A stretch of 21,412 nt of DNA from a virus: positions 1-21,412 of IMG/VR virus record IMGVR_UViG_3300012354_000077; one strand, written 5' to 3'. The notes below the pieces were generated by a model, which saw only the letters and a program-made list of their open reading frames with translations, was not told the DNA's origin and ran no database searches. Each line of letters begins with the position of its first letter. The first letter of the stretch is position 1. Shown piece by piece: positions 13,405-21,412 of the stretch. The translations under genes and the position numbers were made by a program.

Positions 13405-14720
13405 TGGCAGTGGATAGCTGGCCGACGATTGTTACCGAGGCTGGTCTCGTCACGACATCGCCGGTGCAGCCTGGTGATGTGCTTATTCTCAATGACGTTT
13501 CCCTCGGAATGCTGGACACCGGAACGCTTGGCGGGGACACTGAATGGTCGGATCTGAGTAACTACATTAGGTCATGCTCGATTACTCATCCAGCCAATAG
13601 GCAGCAGGGGCCACTTTATACATATCCGCCAAGTACAATGGCGGCGAATCTCCGGAACGAAGACGGCCGGTTTGATCCCGATAACCTGGCTGGTCCTTAT
13701 GTTGCTGCGGGAGAGACCGAGCTCACGGCAATGGTGCCTGTGCGCAGTCGTGTACTGTGGGCTGGGACCGAATATCCGCTCTACTATGGATACACGGATT
13801 CCTGGGGTGACGACGGACAGGACTACGGCCCAACGTATGCCGAGGCCGAGCTCACAGCAACAGACGCGCAGAAGATTCTTAATGGCATCAATCTGCCGAC
13901 GATTGGAGCAGTTGGGGCGGGCGAGAAGACAGGTGCAAGGATTTCCAGAATCCTGGATCTTGCTGGCTGGCACACAGGAACGAGATACCGGACAATTGCC
14001 ACCGGAGACAGTACCGTCCAGGCATACGTGGGTGGCGACAATGCCTGGAACTCTATGCAGCTTACGACTGACTCAGAGATCGGTGAGCTGTATATGGGTT
14101 ACTCCGGGGAGGCCGTCTTCCGCAATAGGCAGGCGATTCTGTCGGAGGCAAGATCGAATACTGTCCAGGCCGTCTTTGGTGACTCTCCTGGCACCTCGCA
14201 TTCGGCAGGGATAGAGCTGGACTACGTATCGGTATCGCGAGCGAAAGACGACACAACAATCGCCAATGATGTCCAGGCTACCCGGGAAGGTGGCTCGCTC
14301 CAGCAGGTACAGGATCTCACGTCATATGCGAAGTACAAGTTCTTCCGGACATACTCGCGGAGCGATCTTATTCTCCAGGACGACACGACTTCACTTAACT
14401 GGGCGCGATGGGTTCTCTACATCGCCAAAGACGATGAGAATCGTATGGAGCAGATCATCATCAATCCGCTAAAGGATCCAGATAATCTCTGGCCGCAGGT
14501 CCTCGGACGTAAGCGTGGTGACCGGATCCAGGTCTGGCGCAGGCCTCCCGGAGTAGCGGCCTTCTCCAGGGATTGTTTCATCCGTGGTATCCAGCATCAG
14601 TTCAATGCTGAGCGCTGGCGAACGACATGGACCCTGCAGGACGCAACTCGCTACAGCTCGTTCCTGGTCCTTGACAACGTAACGCTTGGCCAGCTTAACA
14701 GTAATGCCCTGGCCTACTAG
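13404..14720 (+). CDS. Minor tail protein, tail-tip hub
   Basis: A 438-residue protein whose ATG overlaps the tape measure stop (TGATG), preceded by GGAGGAGCG. It contains DTEWSDLSNYIRSCSITHPA, LYTYPPSTMAANLRNEDGRF with DPDNLAGPY, then ATDAQKILNGINLP, ARISRILDLAGW and a late DRIQVWRRPPG and CFIRGIQHQFNAERWRTTWT with LQDATRYSSFLVLD. The VRNEDGRFDPxN, ILDxAGW and W-x-T-x-W-x-LxD patterns are those of actinophage minor tail proteins that form the hub or distal tail below the tape measure. No separate distal tail gene is present, so this protein may do both jobs. Its start is fixed by the overlap. Confidence 0.85.
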   Translation: MAVDSWPTIVTEAGLVTTSPVQPGDVLILNDVSLGMLDTGTLGGDTEWSDLSNYIRSCSITHPANRQQGPLYTYPPSTMAANLRNEDGRFDPDNLAGPYVAAGETELTAMVPVRSRVLWAGTEYPLYYGYTDSWGDDGQDYGPTYAEAELTATDAQKILNGINLPTIGAVGAGEKTGARISRILDLAGWHTGTRYRTIATGDSTVQAYVGGDNAWNSMQLTTDSEIGELYMGYSGEAVFRNRQAILSEARSNTVQAVFGDSPGTSHSAGIELDYVSVSRAKDDTTIANDVQATREGGSLQQVQDLTSYAKYKFFRTYSRSDLILQDDTTSLNWARWVLYIAKDDENRMEQIIINPLKDPDNLWPQVLGRKRGDRIQVWRRPPGVAAFSRDCFIRGIQHQFNAERWRTTWTLQDATRYSSFLVLDNVTLGQLNSNALAY

Positions 14721-14729
14721 GAGGACGCG

Positions 14730-15164
14730 ATGCTTCTGAGCTCAGAGAATGGGCGACCCGATCACGAGCCACCCGTTACCCGAGACGAACTTAAATACTG
14801 GGCATGGGAACGCGCCGAGCACGAGCGAGAGCCATTGCCCACGGTGGGTGAGTACGTCCTGTTCCGGCCGCGCGACTGGCAGGCGCCTGTTCCTGCGGTC
14901 GTTGCCGAGGTCCAGGATATAACTCGGGTGAACGACGGACATGGTGCTTACGGCAGACAGCACGACAAAGAAGACGGACGTGTGGATCCGCATGTGTGGC
15001 GCTGGGACGAAAACCAGCAGAGCTGGGTGCTACGGGATGATCCGTGGCCCTGGGTCATCGTAGAACTAGAGGATGGCCGGCAGCTCAAGAGCAAGGAAGC
15101 GCGAGTCCGTGGCAGCGCTGGGTGGCTGCGGCCGGGCTCGCGCTTTGCTCCGAGGGAGGACTAG
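14730..15164 (+). CDS. Hypothetical protein after the hub gene
   Basis: A 144-residue hydrophilic protein starting at ATG 14730 behind TAGGAGGACGCG. It has WAWERAEHEREPLPTVGEYV near the start, then WQAPVPAVVAEVQDI. It closes with DDPWPWVIVELEDGRQLKSK and EARVRGSAGWLRPGSRF. The PWPWV...ARVRGSAGWL end is a pattern I have seen in actinophage proteins near the minor tail genes, with no function attached. No signal peptide, membrane segment or catalytic motif is visible. It ends overlapping the GTG of the next gene (TAGTG). Confidence 0.75.
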   Translation: MLLSSENGRPDHEPPVTRDELKYWAWERAEHEREPLPTVGEYVLFRPRDWQAPVPAVVAEVQDITRVNDGHGAYGRQHDKEDGRVDPHVWRWDENQQSWVLRDDPWPWVIVELEDGRQLKSKEARVRGSAGWLRPGSRFAPRED

Positions 15165-15667
15165 TGGCGCCTCCAGTCTGGGTATCGGGCCAGGTACTCA
15201 CTGCCTCTGATGTCGATACGTGGTTCGTTCCTCTCGTCGGGTACAAGACCGCAGACCTGTCTAGGGCGAGCACCACCACTCCAACGAATGATCCGGACCT
15301 GATTGTATCGCTGGCTGCGAGCGCGGTGTACAAGATTCAGTTTGCGGCGATGTATGCCTGCGCCTCCACTGGTATCGACCTTAAGTTTGATTTCGGCATT
15401 CCCGCAGGCTCCTCTGGGGAATATGTCCACTGGTACTGGTCGGGGGCTACGACGTTCGCGGGACCAGGGAACTCCGCCGATCCCTGGACTCAGGTACGGG
15501 TGGGATATGCGGCTGCATCAGGAGACATGGGTCTTACTGGCCACGGAATTATTTTTACGGCTGGCACGGCATCCACCTTCGGGTTCCAGTGGTCACAGAA
15601 CGTGTCTAACGCGACATCGATTACTGTGCGAAAAGGAAGTTTCCTCGTTGCCCAGAGGATAGGATAA
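15164..15667 (+). CDS. Beta-rich tail-tip or fibre protein
   Basis: A 167-residue protein with GTG start 15164 behind GAGGGAGGACTA. An in-frame extension upstream to 15044 is a shadow of the previous gene. It begins MAPPVWVSGQVLTASDVDTW with FVPLVGYKTADLSRAS, and ends NATSITVRKGSFLVAQRIG. The GQVLTA-x-DV-x-x-WFVPL opening and the late beta strands are common in small actinophage virion proteins encoded after the hub. It probably forms a jelly-roll-like module at the tail tip or on fibres. The role is inferred. Confidence 0.75.
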   Translation: MAPPVWVSGQVLTASDVDTWFVPLVGYKTADLSRASTTTPTNDPDLIVSLAASAVYKIQFAAMYACASTGIDLKFDFGIPAGSSGEYVHWYWSGATTFAGPGNSADPWTQVRVGYAAASGDMGLTGHGIIFTAGTASTFGFQWSQNVSNATSITVRKGSFLVAQRIG

Positions 15668-15670
15668 CCG

Positions 15671-16051
15671 ATGACCTCACTTGCTGATGTTCGCCGGGGT
15701 GATGTATTCCTTGTCGGCGTTAAGTGTACCGATGCAGACCTGCTGCTGGGTCTTACCGTAGCGCTGTACGGGCCGCACCGGGACAAGATGGCCGATGGGC
15801 AGATAGCTCCAGGCGGACAGATCACCGGAGCGCTCGTCACGACGCCAGATCAGATTCCTGTCCAGCTCGTTACTGGCCTAGTTCCGGTCTCGGTTGGAGA
15901 CATACTGCAGAATGGCGTTTCGGGAGAGACGCTGGTCTGTATGTGGTCTCACATAAACCTCGATGGCTCGGTTCTGTGGTCTTCCGCAGCCAGTCACGCT
16001 GTTGTCTATCCAGTAGCTGGCTGGATAGTCATCGGGCACGTCGATCTTTAG
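15671..16051 (+). CDS. Hypothetical protein
   Basis: A 126-residue protein starting at ATG 15671 behind GAGGATAGGATAACCG. It reads SLADVRRGDVFLVGVKCTDA, DLLLGLTVALYG, then VGDILQNGVSGETLVCMWSH and HAVVYPVAGWIVIGHVDL. Alternating hydrophobic strands and Gly turns suggest a small beta-barrel. No family is recognised. Its position between a fibre-like protein and the membrane proteins leaves both a virion and a lysis role open. Confidence 0.65.
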   Translation: MTSLADVRRGDVFLVGVKCTDADLLLGLTVALYGPHRDKMADGQIAPGGQITGALVTTPDQIPVQLVTGLVPVSVGDILQNGVSGETLVCMWSHINLDGSVLWSSAASHAVVYPVAGWIVIGHVDL

Positions 16052-16058
16052 GAGACTA

Positions 16059-16484
16059 ATGGATTCACTGATAAGCCGAACCGGGCGGCGAGGCGTCTTT
16101 CTTTCGTTCCTGTCGATCCTGGATATCGGATACGGCTATGGTCTAATAACTGGTATCCCAGTTACGAATCTCCTGCTGTCCTGGGATATCTGGGGCTGGA
16201 TCTGGATCGGGTTTGGCATCTTTATCTCGACTGGCATTCTGGCCCGGATGGACCTGTGGCAATACGGTGCGGCGACTCTTCTTAAGACAGCGTGGGGTCT
16301 TGCCAATCTTGATTCCTGGGTCCTCCATGGGGGTCGTGGCTGGGTCGCTGCTATCGTGTGGCTTAGTTTTGCCGCTACGGTGATTGTGATATCCGGCTGG
16401 CCTGAGCCACGAAAGATTACCACGATCTCGGCGCGCGATGTGATTGCCCGGGCAGAAGACGCTAAGAATGGAGAAAGCGGGTGA
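16059..16484 (+). CDS. Multi-spanning membrane protein, holin candidate
   Basis: A 141-residue protein starting at ATG 16059 behind TAGGAGACTA. At least three hydrophobic segments are visible: LSILDIGYGYGLITGIPV, IWGWIWIGFGIFISTGILA and WVAAIVWLSFAATVIVISGW. The C-terminal end (PRKITTISARDVIARAEDAK) is charged and likely cytoplasmic. It lies two genes before the endolysin, where actinophages commonly encode holins or holin-like proteins. That placement and the topology are the basis of the call. The next gene starts inside its stop (GTGA). Confidence 0.6.
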   Translation: MDSLISRTGRRGVFLSFLSILDIGYGYGLITGIPVTNLLLSWDIWGWIWIGFGIFISTGILARMDLWQYGAATLLKTAWGLANLDSWVLHGGRGWVAAIVWLSFAATVIVISGWPEPRKITTISARDVIARAEDAKNGESG

Positions 16485-16789
16485 GCACGACTGGTATCCT
16501 CATCGGCATCATCTCGGTGATCGTGGCTCTCTCTGCATTCTATTTCTCCGCACAATCTGCCCGGGCGACTGCACGCGCCGGGATTCACGCCGTCGACGCC
16601 GACGCCTATAAGCGAGCGTCCGAGATCTACGAGAACACCATCTCCAATCTTCGCTCTGATATCACGAGCCTCCGAGAGGACATCGGGCTCTGTCGTGCCG
16701 AGATCCGGTTGCTCCGTAGTTCCAATGACCGGATGTCGACCGAGCTCAGGCGTCTCGGCAAGACCATAGAAGACAACCATTCGTCCTAG
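16481..16789 (+). CDS. One-helix coiled-coil membrane protein, second holin or spanin-like candidate
   Basis: A 102-residue protein with GTG start 16481 overlapping the previous stop, behind GGAGAAAGCG. One N-terminal membrane segment (GILIGIISVIVALSAFYFSA) is followed by a long helical region with heptad-like spacing: YENTISNLRSDITSLREDIG and RAEIRLLRSSNDRM. This layout fits small actinophage membrane proteins beside the endolysin gene. It may be a holin, an antiholin or a linker protein. Confidence 0.6.
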   Translation: MSTTGILIGIISVIVALSAFYFSAQSARATARAGIHAVDADAYKRASEIYENTISNLRSDITSLREDIGLCRAEIRLLRSSNDRMSTELRRLGKTIEDNHSS

Positions 16790-16798
16790 GAGGACACT

Positions 16799-17794
16799 AT
16801 GCCAATGCCCCGTCCAGGAACGGACTTCGACGAGACCGAGCACCCGGCCGTACCGGAGAGTCATCCCCTGATCGCTGCTTCTGAGGCTGTCGGGACTACG
16901 ACGCTGTGGGGGTTTGACTATGCCTGGGAATCTGACACGCCAGCCCAGCTCGTAAGACTGCTTCAGGCTAATAGTGCTGACTTCGTCGCTCGGTATGTGA
17001 CCGACCCTGGGGGCAAGGGAATGCTCTGGGCCGAGGCACAGGCAATGATCGCTGTCGGGATTATGCTCTTTCCAGTCTGGGAAGTCACCGGTACTGACTT
17101 CGTCAATGGCTACGGAGCTGGACTGGCGGACGGCAAGGCCGCTGCCACTGCGATGCGGCACCTGGGCGCACCGGGCGGCTCGCTACTGTGGTTTGCTATC
17201 GACACCGGCACGACTGACTTCGGGTCTACGAACGCCTACCTGCGCGGCTGCAAGGTCGGCTCAGCTGAGTACATCGCCCAGCTCTATGGCTCCTACGATG
17301 TGGTGGAGGCTGCCGCAGCGGCAGGGCTCGGCAGCTGGCATTGGCAGACTTATGCCTGGTCAGCCGGGAAGCTTAGCTCGCATGCGCTGTTGTATCAGTA
17401 CCAGAATGGCGTAACGATTGGCGGAATCTCGATGGACCGCGATCGGACGCTGAAGGCAGTAAGCGGCCCATGGGCGCACACAGAGACAGTGCTGCCGCTA
17501 CCTGCACCAGAACCCACACCCACACCTATACCCACGCCAATCCAGAGGAGGAAAGGCATGCTAATTTTCGAAGTATCCCGCCAGCTATGTACCGACCAGG
17601 GAGTCAGGTGGCCAGGAGTTTTCCTGCTTTCCGGCCAGGCACTTCATCACATCACGGCAAGCGCTACCGACTCAGCTGGGAAATTCACCAGCAATGTCGT
17701 CGCGTACCTTATGGCTCTAGGCCAGCCTGCGCTCGCTGTCATCACGCCTGCTGAGTTCGAGGCTCTCGGCGGTACCCTCGTCAAGATCGTCTAG
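16799..17794 (+). CDS. Endolysin with Rv2525c-like (DUF1906) glycoside hydrolase domain
   Basis: A 331-residue protein starting at ATG 16799 behind TAGGAGGACACT. Residues 30-230 match the Rv2525c-like glycoside hydrolase-type fold: TTLWGFDYAWESDTPAQLVR, FVARYVTDPGGKGM, LLWFAIDTGTTDFG, SAEYIAQLYGSYDVV, WHWQTYAWSAGKL and YQYQNGVTIGGISMDRDRT. Acidic residues at FDYAW, AIDTG and SMDRD fit the expected active-site face. A Pro/Thr linker (PEPTPTPIPTPI) joins a C-terminal domain of about 78 residues (LIFEVSRQL...PGVFLLSGQALHHI). No signal peptide is seen, so export would depend on the holin candidates. The enzyme likely cuts the peptidoglycan sugar backbone, though the exact bond is not known from sequence. 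Confidence 0.8.
   Translation: MPMPRPGTDFDETEHPAVPESHPLIAASEAVGTTTLWGFDYAWESDTPAQLVRLLQANSADFVARYVTDPGGKGMLWAEAQAMIAVGIMLFPVWEVTGTDFVNGYGAGLADGKAAATAMRHLGAPGGSLLWFAIDTGTTDFGSTNAYLRGCKVGSAEYIAQLYGSYDVVEAAAAAGLGSWHWQTYAWSAGKLSSHALLYQYQNGVTIGGISMDRDRTLKAVSGPWAHTETVLPLPAPEPTPTPIPTPIQRRKGMLIFEVSRQLCTDQGVRWPGVFLLSGQALHHITASATDSAGKFTSNVVAYLMALGQPALAVITPAEFEALGGTLVKIV
17546..17551 (+). promoter_or_regulatory. Internal ribosome site in the endolysin gene
   Basis: AGGAGG sits six bases before an in-frame ATG (17558), exactly between linker and C-terminal domain. Within coding sequence such a perfect site is notable. The codons it occupies encode QRRKG, out of character with the Pro/Thr linker before it, which hints that the bases are kept for initiation. 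Confidence 0.6.
17558..17794 (+). CDS. Possible separate product: endolysin C-terminal domain
   Basis: Translation from ATG 17558 would give a 78-residue protein, MLIFEVSRQLCTDQGVRWPG onward, ending ITPAEFEALGGTLVKIV. Its content fits one small domain (VFLLSGQALHHITASATDSA, FTSNVVAYLMALGQPALAVI). Domains with this beginning (MLIF/MLVF then a G-V-F-L pattern and H-I-T) occur in actinophage lysins and as stand-alone small proteins. Some endolysins are known to use internal starts to produce a free wall-binding domain that joins the full-length enzyme. This case is a prediction from the ribosome site and domain border. Confidence 0.5.
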   Translation: MLIFEVSRQLCTDQGVRWPGVFLLSGQALHHITASATDSAGKFTSNVVAYLMALGQPALAVITPAEFEALGGTLVKIV

Positions 17795-17806
17795 GAGGAA
17801 TGTGCC

Positions 17807-18292
17807 ATGGGAAGGTACCACGTAAAGATCCAGTCCGCAACGGCCGTGGCGGTCGATACCGCTATGCTGTTCCTGATGTGCCCGGCTGGTTCTGGGTACA
17901 ACCTCAAGAGGGTAGATGCCTCTCTCGCCACCGTCGGCTCGGCCTCTGCTCCTCCGGACCAGAACTGTGTCCTGGGTATCGCGCCGGCCACCGCTGGTCC
18001 GACGGGCGCTCCGTCGCTCACTGGCACGGTGACGCTACTCAACCAGAACTATCCGCCCGCACTGGCTATCGCCGCGACGAGCTATGCAACGACGGCCCCG
18101 ACGTTCGGTGCGTCGGCCAGCGATCCATACCAGATCTCCTGCTCGTCTCGGGGTGGCGGCGTCCTGAACTGGGAGCAGCCGGATGAATGGCAGGTGATCA
18201 AGGGGGTAACCCAGGGACTCGTGTTCGTCAACCGTATCAACGCCCTGACAACTCCGCTCGCCTGGATTATCGACGTCGAGTGGGAAGAATAG
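17807..18292 (+). CDS. Beta-sandwich virion protein (fibre or decoration)
   Basis: A 161-residue protein starting at ATG 17807, eight bases after AGGAGG (17793-17798). ATG 17800 is out of frame and too near. It reads GRYHVKIQSATAVAVDTAML, YNLKRVDASLATVGSASAPP with DQNCVLGI, and closes RGGGVLNWEQPDEWQVIKGV, GLVFVNRI and WIIDVEWEE. A layout of P-P-D-Q-N, an R-G-G-G-x-x-W turn and a W-x-x-E-W-E-E end is frequent in uncultured phage beta-sandwich proteins near tail fibres. Binding to a cell surface is plausible but not shown. Confidence 0.7.
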   Translation: MGRYHVKIQSATAVAVDTAMLFLMCPAGSGYNLKRVDASLATVGSASAPPDQNCVLGIAPATAGPTGAPSLTGTVTLLNQNYPPALAIAATSYATTAPTFGASASDPYQISCSSRGGGVLNWEQPDEWQVIKGVTQGLVFVNRINALTTPLAWIIDVEWEE

Positions 18293-18856
18293 ATGGCCAC
18301 GCTCTATCGCTGGCCGGCCGGAGAGCAATCTTCCGTTGCGGGGGCAGCCGTCACTGCTGCTGCCCTGACGGCAGGTACACCCGATCCGCCGCCGGTCATT
18401 CCAGGTAGCGTTCTTCAGGATGGCGCTCATGTCTTCCTGCGCGCTACTATCGAGGTAACAAGCACAAGCGCTACTCCGACGCTCGTAGCCGGATTCTACG
18501 CGGGTGCGGTTGGTGGTGCTATCGGGAGCGCGGCAGTTCTTGCTGTTACCGCCGCACTAGCTATCAACGTGGCTGCCACTGCCTGGGCCCTTCACCTGGC
18601 CTACGACGGGACGATCCGTACCCTGTCAAAGAGCGTCGGAGTCATCAATGGCTTCGGGATCTCGCACTCATGGATCAACGTCGGGATTACCGGAACGCCT
18701 GTCATCGGAATCATGCCGCAGACAGCTGCACTCCGGACTGTCTCGACCCTCAACACGCGAGACGCTATGCAGCTCGACGTGGGCCTTACCCTGTCCAGCG
18801 TTACTGGCGCGCCGAGCGTCGTCGTCACGAACTTCTGGGGCGAGGTTACAGGATAA
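18293..18856 (+). CDS. Beta-rich virion protein (fibre or decoration)
   Basis: A 187-residue protein whose ATG directly follows the previous stop (TAG ATG), with GGGAAGAAT as ribosome site. It contains AGTPDPPPVIPGSVLQDGAH, VFLRATIEVTSTSATPTLVA, GFYAGAVGGAIGSAAVLAVT and WALHLAYDGTIRTLS, then VTNFWGEVTG at the end. Repeated beta strands with Ala/Gly turns and an F-x-G-E close suggest the same class of virion surface protein as other genes in this window. No catalytic motif is visible. It is followed after 13 bases by the GH5 gene. Confidence 0.7.
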   Translation: MATLYRWPAGEQSSVAGAAVTAAALTAGTPDPPPVIPGSVLQDGAHVFLRATIEVTSTSATPTLVAGFYAGAVGGAIGSAAVLAVTAALAINVAATAWALHLAYDGTIRTLSKSVGVINGFGISHSWINVGITGTPVIGIMPQTAALRTVSTLNTRDAMQLDVGLTLSSVTGAPSVVVTNFWGEVTG

Positions 18857-20594
18857 CAAGGAGACAGACATGAAAAGGTTCATCGCTCTCGCTGGGGCAG
18901 TCGTGAGCATACTCGCCGGATTGCTAACTGCGAACGTCCCGTCGGCGCAGGCTACTGCTGCGCCTAGCATCAGCGTCTCGGGCGGAAGGTTCGTCGATGG
19001 CTCGGGCGCCGCAATCCAGTTGCACGGAGTGAACCGGTCCGGAGCTGAATACGCCTGCGCAGAAGGCTGGGGCATCTTCGACGGCGAGACCGACACCGAT
19101 GCCGCTGTGGCCGCCATGCTGGCCTGGAACATCAACGCGGTGCGAATCCCGCTCAATGAAGATTGCTGGCTCGGAATCAACGGTGTTGCTGCGGCGTATT
19201 CCGGCCGGAATTACCAGAATGCGATAATCAGTTATATTAACCGGCTGAACGCGGCCGGGATTGTCGCCATTCCTAATCTGCATTTCTCCGCGCCAGGCAC
19301 GACCTTGGCTACGGACCAGATGCCGATGGCCGACGCGGACCACGCCCCGGCGTTCTGGACCAGTGCGGCCCAGGCATTCAACAACCAGCCGACCAGTCTG
19401 GGTCAGGATGACCCGGTCACTCAGCCGCACTCGATCGTGTTCGACCTGTTTAACGAGCCGTCCCCTCCTGGAGGGGACAGCAACGCAAACTGGCAGTGTA
19501 TCATGCAGGGCAGCGGCACATGCGGCGGAAGCTCGTATGCTGTTGCCAGCATGCAGTCTATGCTCGATGCTGTCCGGGCTACCGGAGCCATCCAGCCGGT
19601 CCTGACGGCCGGGCCGGATTACGCGGGAGACCTGGACAAGTGGCTGGCCAACCCGGTTGCTGACTCGCTGAATCAGGTCGCCGCATCAGTACACATCTAC
19701 GGATTGCCACTTGATTCGCCGTTGCGGACGACGTACAGCACGGAGATCCCCCCGGTAGCGGCGCAGGTGCCAGTGGTCGTGGGCGAATTCGGCGACACGA
19801 ACTGCACGGACGGATTCACCACCCCGTTCCTGGACTGGGCCTGGCCCGGTAACACGAACGGGACGAACGTGTCCACGATCGCGTGGGCCTTCAACACTGC
19901 CAGCTGCGCGAACGACCCGTCGCTGATCAGTGGAAGCTACACGAACCCGACGCCGACTGCCTACGGGATCGGCGTGAAGAACAAGTACCTGCTGCTGCCC
20001 GTGTTCGGTAGCGGCGCCAGCCAGGCCCCGGCCGTCACAACCGGTGCGGCGACCGGGATCACGAGTTCCGGCGCGACGCTGAACGGAACGGTCAACCCGG
20101 AGGGCCAGGCGTCTACCTACCAGTTCGAGTACGGCACGACGACCGGGTACGGGTCGGTGTCCCCGGCCACCCCGGGCAGCGCAGGCTCCGGGTCGAGCCC
20201 GGTGCCGGAATCGGCGGCGCTGTCCGGCCTGGCCGCGAGCACGACCTACCATTACCGGCTGAATGCCACCAACGCTACCGGGACGACCCATGGGTCAGAC
20301 CAGCAGTTTACCACCGCAGCGTCCGGCGGCGGCGTCTGCCCGGTCAGCGAGGACGCCAGCATGCCCCCGGTAAGGCACAGCGGGTACGGCGTCGCCTCGG
20401 TCACCACGGCCAGCTTCTCGCCTCCGGCCGCCTCCCTGCTGGAAGTCGAGGTGAACGCGCTCCAGGCCAGCATTGGGTCCGGTCTCACCGTGACGGTGAC
20501 CGACTCGGCCGGTGACACGTTCACCGCCGGGCCGCACCTGTACGGGACGGCCGCACCGAACTCGGTCTGGCTCTTCCAGTCGTACCTGCCCGCC

Positions 20595-20618
20595 GGGCAC
20601 ACCGGCCTGACGGTCGTT

Positions 20619-20625
<7 letters not shown>
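20595..20625. other. Junction between the GH5 gene and antisense iolD
   Basis: To the left, the + strand reads as a secreted beta domain up to HTGLTVVLD (ends 20624). To the right, the - strand reads as IolD up to TTVIYVK (ends 20619). Both genes are cut here and neither has its own end. The true border lies within about 30 bases and cannot be fixed, because the shared bases read acceptably in both genes (VKNDRQAGVP on the - strand). Confidence 0.75.

Positions 20626-21412
<787 letters not shown>

Noticed and set aside
16136-17161. Long - strand frame (341 residues) across the membrane and lysin genes
   Set aside because: Antisense to three well-supported genes, no ribosome site, no recognisable domain.
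17500-17540. Short tandem DNA repeat as a CRISPR-like or regulatory array
   Set aside because: The CCCACACC-like repetition simply encodes the Pro/Thr linker of the lysin.
18648-18869. Upstream in-frame extension of the GH5 gene
   Set aside because: It is a shadow of the preceding gene; the ribosome site and signal peptide fix the start at 18870.
19686-20291. - strand frame in the GC-rich half of the GH5 gene
   Set aside because: High GC leaves stop-free frames by chance; Gly/Arg-rich content and no motif.
20295-20618. IolD frame continuing left of the junction
   Set aside because: Past 20,619 the residues no longer fit the enzyme and mirror the GH5 beta domain, so this is read-through into a shadow.

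Overview
The window reads as the structural, lysis and tail-tip part of a long-tailed (siphovirus-type) phage of an actinobacterium, probably assembled from soil or a similar environment. At its right end it is joined to an unrelated bacterial gene. Nearly every gene from 1 to about 20,620 lies on the + strand. Genes are packed end to end with TGATG, ATGA and GTGA overlaps and strong AGGAGG-type ribosome sites. Gene order is that of actinophages: head, connector, tail tube, tail chaperones, tape measure, tail tip, lysis, fibres. Terminase and portal are not seen and would lie to the left. No tRNA, integrase, repressor, CRISPR or insertion sequence was found.

Head and connector region (1-6595): the C-terminal end of a probable capsid maturation protease, a small GCH-motif protein, an HK97-fold major capsid protein, and three small beta-rich proteins, two of which look like diverged tandem copies. 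Then come several small genes, including a zinc-ribbon protein that seems to start at ATC behind a perfect Shine-Dalgarno sequence. A connector with an embedded repeated beta insert, an HK97 gp10-like protein, two small proteins and a tail terminator follow.

Tail region (6588-14720): a GT-A type glycosyltransferase, two tail-tube-like proteins separated by one gene, and the tail assembly chaperone pair joined by a likely -1 frameshift at CCCTTTG (9618-9624). The 1183-residue tape measure protein carries three exact-length 42-residue repeats and two peptidoglycan-cutting domains. A minor tail (hub) protein follows.

Lysis and fibre region (14730-18856): small unknown and beta-rich proteins, a multi-spanning membrane protein and a one-helix coiled-coil protein (holin or spanin candidates). 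An Rv2525c-like (DUF1906) endolysin has an internal ribosome site that may release its C-terminal domain alone. Two more beta-rich proteins resemble tail fibres or decorations.

Right end (18870-21412): a secreted GH5 glycoside hydrolase with both catalytic glutamates and an Fn3-like domain. Its sampled base composition rises from phage-like (about 53% GC) to host-like (63-83%). It breaks off near 20,600-20,622, where the opposite strand becomes the middle-to-late part of a bacterial iolD (inositol catabolism). Both genes are cut at the same place. This is either an assembly chimera or a real illegitimate recombination, and it decides how far the GH5 gene can be assigned to the phage.
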